Shown here piece after piece: positions 30,385-35,500 of a stretch of DNA of 35,500 bases (position 1 is the first letter of the stretch; each line of letters opens with the position of its first letter). The stretch comes from Candidatus Pacearchaeota archaeon (GTDB taxonomy: Archaea > Nanobdellota > Nanobdellia > Pacearchaeales > GW2011-AR1). Where the stretch lies: the NCBI GenBank assembly GCA_016866995.1, contig VGKQ01000008.1, positions 1-35,500 on the forward strand. Reading direction: 5' to 3'. The notes under the pieces are model-generated. The model was not told the origin of the DNA, did no database searches, and worked only from the letters and a program-made list of their open reading frames with translations. The position numbers were made by a program, and so were the translations under genes.

Positions 30385-30651
30385 TCAGCCTACAACTCGT
30401 TTAATATTGTCAATATTATCTGCAATTTCCTGCCCTTTCTTTGTCAGCTTGATAAGCTTTATTCTTCCCTGTTTCTCAAATGTTACTAAATTAAGCTTCT
30501 CAAGTGTCTGCAGAATCTTGACAGCATGAGAATAAGTGCAGTCAACTTCCTTGGCAAGAATGCTTCCGTATCTGGCTCTTGATAATTTTTTTAGAGCAAT
30601 CAGCATAAGTGCCGGCTTTCTTCTGAAGAATATATCGAAGTTATCTTTCAT
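30385..30651 (-). CDS. Winged helix-turn-helix transcription regulator
   Basis: An 88-residue protein: SRARYGSILAKEVDCTYSHAVKILQTLEKLNLVTFEKQGRIKLIKLTKKGQEI is a typical winged HTH with recognition helix YSHAVKILQTLEK and a basic wing. It resembles small archaeal MarR/PadR-like regulators without a ligand domain. It stands divergent from serS. Target unknown. Confidence 0.8.
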   Translation of the reverse strand: MKDNFDIFFRRKPALMLIALKKLSRARYGSILAKEVDCTYSHAVKILQTLEKLNLVTFEKQGRIKLIKLTKKGQEIADNIDNIKRVVG

Positions 30652-30759
30652 TTTGTAACATATACTTTCTAAACTATATATTCAAGTAATAATGTGCCTT
30701 TTAAATCTTTCTGTAAAAAAGTTTCATCAATTAGTAGAGAAAATTTCAGGCTGAGAAAT

Positions 30760-30768
30760 GTTTAAATA
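30760..30768 (+). promoter_or_regulatory. TATA box of serS
   Basis: TGTTTAAATAA lies about 25 bases before the ATG at 30790, consistent with a leaderless transcript. Confidence 0.55.
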
Positions 30769-30789
30769 ACTCTCAAATCTTAAATAAAT

Positions 30790-32094
30790 ATGATAGACAT
30801 AAAACTGATACGAGAAAACCCAGAGCTTGTAAAGGAGAATATAAAGAAGAAATTCCAGAATGATAAACTTTCACTTGTTGACAAAGTCCGCAAGCTGGAT
30901 GAAGAGTGGAGAAAACTCAAGACAGAAGCAGACAAGCTGCGGGCAGAGAGAAACAAGATTTCTGAGGAAATTAACAAAGCCAAGAAAGCAAAGGATGAAA
31001 AAAAAGCCTGGGATTTGATAAAAAAAGCAAAAGAAATCCCGGAAAAAATAGAGAAAATAGAAGAAAAAACAGCAAAGCTTGAAGAAGAAATCAAGCAGAT
31101 AATGTACACAATTCCGAACATAATACATAAATCAGTCCCAAGAGGCAGAGATTCTTCAGAAAATGTTGAGAGGAAAAAGATAGGAAAGCCCAAAACCCCA
31201 AAATTTCCTGTCTTGCATCATGCAGAACTTGCAGAAAAATTAGGTGGAGTTGATTTTGATTCTGCAAGAGAAACTTCTGGAAATGGGTTTTATTTTTTAA
31301 AAGGAAAGCTTGCAATACTTCATGAAGCAATATTGGCATTTGCAAGAGATTATATGATTAAACAGGGTTTTGAGTTTCTTATTCCTCCATTTATGATAAG
31401 AAGAAAAGTTGTAGATGGTGTTATGAGCTTCAAAGAGGTTGAAGTAATGATGTATAAAATTGAAAATGAAGATTTGTATTTAATAGGAACATCAGAGCAC
31501 TCAATGATAGGAAGATTTATTGACAAAACTTTGAAGAAAAATGAGCTTCCAATAATTCTCACAAGCTACTCTCCTTGCTTCAGAAAAGAAGTTGGGGCTC
31601 ACGGGATGGAAGAAAAAGGATTTTACAGGCTTCATCAATTTGAGAAGCAGGAAATGATAGTAATTTGCGAGCCAGAAGATTCTTACAAATGGTATGACAA
31701 AATGCTTCAATTCACAATAGATGTTTTCAGGGCTTTAGATGTTCCTGTCCGGGTTCTAGAGTGTTGTTCAGGAGATTTGGCTGATTTAAAAGCTAAATCA
31801 TGTGATGTTGAAGCATGGAGCCCAAGGCAAAAAAAATATTTTGAAGTTGGCTCTCTTACAAATATGGAGGCAGCACAGGCAAGAAGATTAAATATAAAAA
31901 TAGAAGGAAAAGAAGGAAAATATTTTGCTCATACTTTGAATAATACTGTTCTTGCATCTCCTCGAGCCTTAATAGCTCTTATGGAAAATAATCAGACAGA
32001 AAAAGGAGAAATAAAAATTCCAAAAGCTCTCTGGAAATATACTGGCTTCAAGGAAATAAAGCCAGAAAAAGCAGAGAAAAAGAAGAAAAAATAA
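30790..32094 (+). CDS. serS: Seryl-tRNA synthetase
   Basis: A 434-residue class II synthetase of the common (bacterial/eukaryal) type, not the rare methanogen type. Residues about 1-110 form the tRNA-binding antiparallel coiled coil. The catalytic core has the TSEH serine-binding motif, motif 2 FRKEVGAHGMEEKGFYRLHQF and motif 3 TVLASPRALIALMENNQ. It charges tRNA-Ser with serine. The Lys-rich C-terminal tail (EKAEKKKKK) is a small extension. Standalone plus-strand gene; convergent neighbour at 32095. Confidence 0.96.
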   Translation: MIDIKLIRENPELVKENIKKKFQNDKLSLVDKVRKLDEEWRKLKTEADKLRAERNKISEEINKAKKAKDEKKAWDLIKKAKEIPEKIEKIEEKTAKLEEEIKQIMYTIPNIIHKSVPRGRDSSENVERKKIGKPKTPKFPVLHHAELAEKLGGVDFDSARETSGNGFYFLKGKLAILHEAILAFARDYMIKQGFEFLIPPFMIRRKVVDGVMSFKEVEVMMYKIENEDLYLIGTSEHSMIGRFIDKTLKKNELPIILTSYSPCFRKEVGAHGMEEKGFYRLHQFEKQEMIVICEPEDSYKWYDKMLQFTIDVFRALDVPVRVLECCSGDLADLKAKSCDVEAWSPRQKKYFEVGSLTNMEAAQARRLNIKIEGKEGKYFAHTLNNTVLASPRALIALMENNQTEKGEIKIPKALWKYTGFKEIKPEKAEKKKKK

Positions 32095-33096
32095 TCAAGC
32101 TAAACTAGAAATATAATCAGCCATCTCAATCAAACAATTTTTCCCTTCATCTCTCAAATCAGATGGAAGTGAATTTTTTCCTTTTTCAATCATCTCACTC
32201 ATCTTCTTTCTGCAGTAATCCAAACTCAATTTTTCAATTATCTCTCTAATTTTCTTAATATCATTCTCAGAAATATTCTTTTTTCCGTAATTCTCAAGCA
32301 GGAATTTTTTATCTTCAGAATTAGCAAATTCAAGAGCTTTCACAATTAACAATGTTTTCTTTCCCTCTTTGATATCAGAATCATTTGGCTTTCCTGTCTC
32401 TTCAATATTTCCAAAAATTCCTATAATATCATCCTGAATCTGAAACGCAATTCCAATATTTTTTCCATACTCTTGCAATTTTTCAATTTCAGCAGAAGGG
32501 GCAGAAGCAAGACAAGCCCCAAGATATAAAGGCCCCTGAACTGTGTAAGTTGCAGTCTTTAATTCATAAATTTTCATAACATCCTCTTCATTCAAATTCT
32601 CAAATCCAGGAATAATATCAAGCGCCTGCCCGTAATTTTCCCTTTCTGCAATCCATCCAAGATACTTAATTGCTTCAATTTTCTCTTTGTCAGAAAAATC
32701 TGATTCAAGAATAGAATCATACATATAGTGAGAGCACAAATTCCCAGCAAGAATAGCCATAGACTTTCCAAAATCTCCAGAAGAATAAATCTTATGCATT
32801 GCAGGCTTCCCTCTTCTCAAATCAGCATTATCAATAATATCATCATGAATCAATAAGTAAGCCTGCATCAACTCAATGCAGATAGAAGCATCAATAACTG
32901 CCTGTTCGTTGTTGTCCTTAAAGCACTTGTAAGCAAAAATAATCAAAAGCGGGCGTATTCTCTTTCCACCTCGAAGACTATACTCAAGAATATTCTCAAT
33001 TAGTTTCTTAATTTCTGGCGAGTATTTCCCATCATCAAGCTTCTTCTCAAGAAATCTTTTCAGGGCAAAATTTACTTTTTCTTTATATTCTTTCAT
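32095..33096 (-). CDS. Isoprenyl diphosphate synthase (GGPP-type)
   Basis: A 333-residue trans-prenyltransferase that builds the C20 or longer chains for archaeal lipids. It has GGKRIRP, the first Asp-rich motif LIHDDIIDNADLRRG, and a second motif FQIQDDIIGIFG in which the last Asp is Gly. The bulky FAYK...ASICIELMQAYLL before the first motif governs product length, but I cannot fix it to GGPP or GFPP. The ATG at 33096 is preferred over the track's TTG. It shares a TATA box with the divergent kinase-like gene, also a lipid gene. Confidence 0.92.
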   Translation of the reverse strand: MKEYKEKVNFALKRFLEKKLDDGKYSPEIKKLIENILEYSLRGGKRIRPLLIIFAYKCFKDNNEQAVIDASICIELMQAYLLIHDDIIDNADLRRGKPAMHKIYSSGDFGKSMAILAGNLCSHYMYDSILESDFSDKEKIEAIKYLGWIAERENYGQALDIIPGFENLNEEDVMKIYELKTATYTVQGPLYLGACLASAPSAEIEKLQEYGKNIGIAFQIQDDIIGIFGNIEETGKPNDSDIKEGKKTLLIVKALEFANSEDKKFLLENYGKKNISENDIKKIREIIEKLSLDYCRKKMSEMIEKGKNSLPSDLRDEGKNCLIEMADYISSLA

Positions 33097-33115
33097 CAAA
33101 AATCACAATTAACAA

Positions 33116-33125
33116 TATTTATAAA
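33116..33125. promoter_or_regulatory. Bidirectional TATA box between two lipid genes
   Basis: ATTTATAAAT is its own complement and lies about 20-25 bases from both the ATG at 33096 (minus) and the ATG at 33147 (plus), so one box likely drives both leaderless genes. Confidence 0.55.
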
Positions 33126-33146
33126 TTTTTATTCACTTGATTGTAT

Positions 33147-33740
33147 ATGAATAAAAGTAACAAATTAAACAGGACAATCATACATATTTTTTCAGGAATA
33201 ATTATCATGCTTCTTCTTATTTTTTATAATCAGGCAGCCTGGATTTTGTTTCTTGTTTTAATAGCAGGGATAATTTTCTCTGCAATATCATTTTCAGTAA
33301 GAATTCCGATAATCTGCCATTTTCTTGACACATGCGAGCTTAAAAGAAACAAGAAGTTTCCTGGAAAATCAGCAATATTCATGATAGCAGGCTCCTTAAT
33401 TGTTGCAAAATTCCTTCCGATGAATACAGCTCTTGCTTCAATTGCCATCTTAACTTTTGCAGATCCTATTTCACATTATGCTTCAAATCTAAGCAAAATA
33501 AAATATAAATCAAGATTTTTAAGCAAGGAAAAGAATATTATAGGAACAATTCTTGCAATGCTTGTTGCTTTTCTTGCATCATCAATTTTCATCTCCTGGC
33601 AATATGCTCTTCCAGCTTCAATTCTCTCAATTCTGGCTGAAAATCTTGTTCTCAAGATTAGGGATGAATACATAGATGATAATCTTCTTGTGCCATTAGT
33701 TGCGGGATTTTCAATTTTCTTGCTTCAGAAAATAATATAA
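33147..33740 (+). CDS. Dolichol/diacylglycerol kinase-like membrane protein (SEC59/DGK1 family)
   Basis: A 197-residue protein with about six hydrophobic segments. Loop motifs KFPGKSAIFMIAGS, LTFADPISHYASN, LSKEKNIIGTILAM and the C-terminal DEYIDDNLLVPLVAG match the CTP-dependent kinase family that includes dolichol kinase and yeast Dgk1. It likely phosphorylates an isoprenoid alcohol or lipid (inference). Divergent transcription with the isoprenyl diphosphate synthase supports a shared lipid pathway. The ATG at 33147 is chosen over the track's TTG. Confidence 0.75.
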   Translation: MNKSNKLNRTIIHIFSGIIIMLLLIFYNQAAWILFLVLIAGIIFSAISFSVRIPIICHFLDTCELKRNKKFPGKSAIFMIAGSLIVAKFLPMNTALASIAILTFADPISHYASNLSKIKYKSRFLSKEKNIIGTILAMLVAFLASSIFISWQYALPASILSILAENLVLKIRDEYIDDNLLVPLVAGFSIFLLQKII

Positions 33741-33768
33741 TAAAGAATAAAAATAAATAAATACTTTG

Positions 33769-33794
33769 ATAATTCCAAAATTAATAACAATAAA
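33769..33794 (+). repeat. 26-bp direct repeat, left copy
   Basis: ATAATTCCAAAATTAATAAC and the next six bases are repeated exactly at 34328-34353. The two copies flank the small gene at 34018-34323, 559 bases apart. Confidence 0.7.
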
Positions 33795-33948
33795 TAAATC
33801 AAATTACAAAAATAAATCTAAAAACTCCTTAATTAATGCAACAAATACCTAATTAATTAAATAAGTTAATAATTGAACAGGTTAGATTGTGAGTTAATTG
33901 CAAAAACAATTTACTTTGAATTAGAAGCAAAAGGAGCATTTTCGAAAA

Positions 33949-34009
33949 GTTTATAAGTATATCCTTGCTGGTTTTATTGAGGTGATTAAGCCTCAGACTG
34001 AATTCTGAG
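33949..34009 (+). promoter_or_regulatory. Promoter, Shine-Dalgarno-like site and leader hairpin
   Basis: A TATA-like AAGTTTATAAGTATA (about 33947-33961) is followed by GAGGTGATT (33979-33987) and the hairpin CTCAGA-CTGAAT-TCTGAG (33992-34009) just before the ATG at 34018. Unlike most genes here this one appears to have a short structured leader. Confidence 0.45.
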
Positions 34010-34017
34010 AAAATAGC

Positions 34018-34323
34018 ATGAAAAAGCCAAAAATTATAGAAATAAGAAGATGGATTAACAATTCCGGTTTTGGGCGTTCAGTTAATGACACAGTTTTAGG
34101 GGTTATTGTTGAAGCTTTGTCTCTCAAATTAAATGCTTTAGTCAGAGGAAAAGATTATATAGAATTGAGTAATGATCAACTATATTACCCATATTCCTAT
34201 TGTTTCGGAAAAGGAGTTTCTGAAAGGCCTTCTAATATATCATTAGGTGTTAGAGACTCATTAAGAAATTTCTATTACAAAAGATTTGGTGAATATATAA
34301 GACCAGAAAATATTTTAAGATAA
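34018..34323 (+). CDS. Hypothetical protein between 26-bp direct repeats
   Basis: A 101-residue soluble protein (MKKPKIIEIRRWINNSGFGR...) with aromatic-rich centre LYYPYSYCFGKG. Not recognised. It has its own promoter and leader hairpin and lies between identical 26-base repeats, which could mean insertion as a unit or duplication of flanking sequence. Confidence 0.6.
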   Translation: MKKPKIIEIRRWINNSGFGRSVNDTVLGVIVEALSLKLNALVRGKDYIELSNDQLYYPYSYCFGKGVSERPSNISLGVRDSLRNFYYKRFGEYIRPENILR

Positions 34324-34327
34324 ACTA

Positions 34328-34353
34328 ATAATTCCAAAATTAATAACAATAAA
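34328..34353 (+). repeat. 26-bp direct repeat, right copy
   Basis: Exact copy of 33769-33794, starting 5 bases after the stop of the gene ending at 34323. Confidence 0.7.
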
Positions 34354-34392
34354 ACAAGTTAATTGCGAGTTAATAAAAGTTAGTAAAATTAG

Positions 34393-34496
34393 GAGCTGGC
34401 TTGATAGTATCTTTGAGGTTTTGGGGGTTTGGCGAGAAAATTTTTAGAGTTAGTCCAGATTAGGCGCAGTTATTAGTTTCAGTTGGGGGTCAGCTC
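34393..34496. ncRNA. Possible structured RNA with closing stem and G-rich runs
   Basis: GAGCTG (34393-34398) and CAGCTC (34491-34496) could close a domain of about 104 bases. Inside are the G-rich runs GAGGTTTTGGGGGTTTGG and AGTTGGGGGTCAG, unusual in this AT-rich genome. No ORF, TATA box or known RNA family is clear; it could instead be the 3' end of the neighbouring minus-strand gene. Confidence 0.25.
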
Positions 34497-34497
34497 G

Positions 34498-35364
34498 TTA
34501 TTTTTTCATCTCATAGAAACTGTCTAATAAATCTGGTTTCTTAACAGAAGATAAATTACCTTTGCTTCCTTTCTTTTCCCATTTCATATACCAAAGGTAC
34601 AATAAACCAACAGACATTTGTTCTAAATAGATTCCTAGTGTCCAGATTATACATTCATAGATTATTACGCCAGTCCAAACCGCAGTAGAGAATACATATC
34701 CCCATTCATCCGCCATGAATATCGGAATCAAAGGTAATGCCATAACTAATGCTGTTGCTTCAGTAAGAGTATAAGCTGTTAAGAATTGAACAGGATGTTT
34801 CCTTATAATTTTCGTGGATCTTCCTAATGCTTCAAAAGATCCCTTATCTTCCCAAGCAATAGCAGGTAATGCTAAAAATATCCACATTCTCAGAGCTTTT
34901 TCGAGCATATTCAATCCAACTCGCCACCATAAAAATGGATTATCTGCTCCAGCCAGAGTTTTTGCAGCATTCTCCATAGATATTTGTTTTTCTTTATCAG
35001 ACTTGTTTTTTTCTTCAGTAAAAGATTTTAAAATAAGAATTATCAGCCAGATTACTGCCCAAAGTATTGCTAAGGGGATGATAGTAAGGATATGAACAAA
35101 AGATTTCTTTAAGGCTTTAGAAAATTTGGTTTTTTGTCCAGACTCTATCTGTTGAACAATCTCAAGCATTACGATATTACACATACAAATAACCATCGTA
35201 ACCAAAAAGAGTAAGAGAAAAAAAGCTAAGATATAAACTCCATAACTAATCTGCTCAAATCTTTGATTAAGCCAGTATTCAATAAAAAGAACCACACCTG
35301 CAAAAATAAACCAGCTAAATAGAATGGGAATTGTTAGTATTGGTTTCTTAAATAAAACTTTCAA
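34498..35364 (-). CDS. DUF6159-like membrane protein, N-terminus cut by an in-frame TGA
   Basis: A 288-residue ORF with about six membrane segments. The cytoplasmic loop LALPAIAWEDKGSFEALGRSTKIIRKHP fits the DUF6159-like family of unknown function. The track start is a TTG at 35364. In the same frame, an ATG at 35415 with a TATA box 28 bases upstream would add MAFFKSVKEG, then a TGA (35383-35385), then LLLVDS before the TTG. The added residues look like the natural N-terminus, so the gene may carry a nonsense mutation at a likely Trp codon, or start at the TTG. Confidence 0.7.
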   Translation of the reverse strand: MKVLFKKPILTIPILFSWFIFAGVVLFIEYWLNQRFEQISYGVYILAFFLLLFLVTMVICMCNIVMLEIVQQIESGQKTKFSKALKKSFVHILTIIPLAILWAVIWLIILILKSFTEEKNKSDKEKQISMENAAKTLAGADNPFLWWRVGLNMLEKALRMWIFLALPAIAWEDKGSFEALGRSTKIIRKHPVQFLTAYTLTEATALVMALPLIPIFMADEWGYVFSTAVWTGVIIYECIIWTLGIYLEQMSVGLLYLWYMKWEKKGSKGNLSSVKKPDLLDSFYEMKK

Positions 35365-35437
35365 TGAGTCTACTAATAATAGTCAACCCTCTTTAACACT
35401 TTTAAAAAATGCCATCTTAATCTACCTAACACTTCCC

Positions 35438-35448
35438 TATTTAAAAAC
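35438..35448 (-). promoter_or_regulatory. TATA box upstream of the apparent original start
   Basis: TTTTTAAATAG on the minus strand lies 23-33 bases before the ATG at 35415, the spacing of a leaderless promoter; it supports 35415 as the original start of the membrane protein. Confidence 0.45.
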
Positions 35449-35500
35449 TCATCGCCAAACAAATACTCGAACCCAACTAAATAATGCCCAAACAAAGCGG

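Noticed and set aside
30780-31193. 137-residue minus-strand ORF opposite serS
   Set aside because: Low-complexity Ser/Phe translation, a typical shadow of the Lys/Glu-rich coiled coil of seryl-tRNA synthetase.
35383-35385. General recoding of TGA as Trp or selenocysteine
   Set aside because: Several intact genes here end in TGA, and no selenocysteine insertion element or Cys/Sec active-site context is visible.
35484-35500. ATG at 35484 that might start a plus-strand gene running off the window
   Set aside because: Only five codons are visible and the nearest TATA-like sequence is about 40 bases away, so it cannot be supported.

Overview
The window looks like part of an AT-rich archaeal chromosome, most likely a DPANN lineage of the Woesearchaeota/Pacearchaeota type (inference). 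Archaeal marks seen in the sequence are a family B DNA polymerase with a C-terminal PCNA-binding tail, a double-AAA CDC48 ATPase, transcription factor S, type II methionine aminopeptidase, S26B signal peptidase, an isoprenyl diphosphate synthase, a tRNA-Lys with an intron in the canonical anticodon-loop position, and TATA boxes about 25 bases before many start codons (leaderless mRNAs). The DPANN placement rests on compact layout, many small unknown proteins and several tiny toxin-antitoxin pairs; no marker gene here proves it.

Layout. 1-2000: the 5' part of an unknown gene (minus), a RelB/RelE-type toxin-antitoxin pair, and a three-gene minus operon with an AbrB-like protein. 2038-5640: an RHH-like small protein overlapping polB, then a convergent toxin-antitoxin pair and a small unknown gene. 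5700-10528: a four-gene sugar cluster (two xylose-isomerase-like TIM barrels, a xylose isomerase homologue and an FGGY xylulokinase homologue). 10578-14891 (minus): three genes that together equal the large bacterial acyl-CoA dehydratase activase/DUF2229/HgdB-like protein, here split. 14892-15320: a gene-free stretch with a GC-rich structured island. 15321-22284: membrane protein, NYN nuclease, NSUN methylase, a probable structured RNA, DUF1284, DUF192, a LOG/SLOG-like protein, a PUA protein, a coiled-coil/PAS-like protein and MetAP. 22281-22780: a third toxin-antitoxin pair. 22865-25764: cdc48, a 47-codon ORF and a zinc-ribbon/AbrB regulator preceded by a chain of hairpins. 26045-28369: small membrane proteins, signal peptidase and TFS, with a shared palindrome in two promoters. 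28370-30651: repeat/hairpin region, small proteins, intron-containing tRNA-Lys(CUU), a Toprim protein and a winged-helix regulator. 30790-33740: serS, isoprenyl diphosphate synthase and a CTP-dependent kinase-like membrane protein sharing a promoter. 33741-35500: a small unknown gene between 26-bp direct repeats and a DUF6159-like membrane protein with an in-frame TGA near its apparent N-terminus.

How the genes fit together. The sugar cluster would isomerise and phosphorylate a pentose or other ketose to a ketose 5-phosphate, an ability not typical of archaea and probably acquired. The split activase system would use ATP and an Fe-S cluster to drive a low-potential reduction on an unidentified partner. 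The rest is mostly housekeeping: replication, protein quality control, secretion, translation, RNA methylation and lipid synthesis. The observations most worth checking are the hairpin chain at 25820-25945, the RNA-like element at 18480-18568, the in-frame TGA at 35383-35385, the hairpin repeat after TFS, and the combined sugar/activase region.
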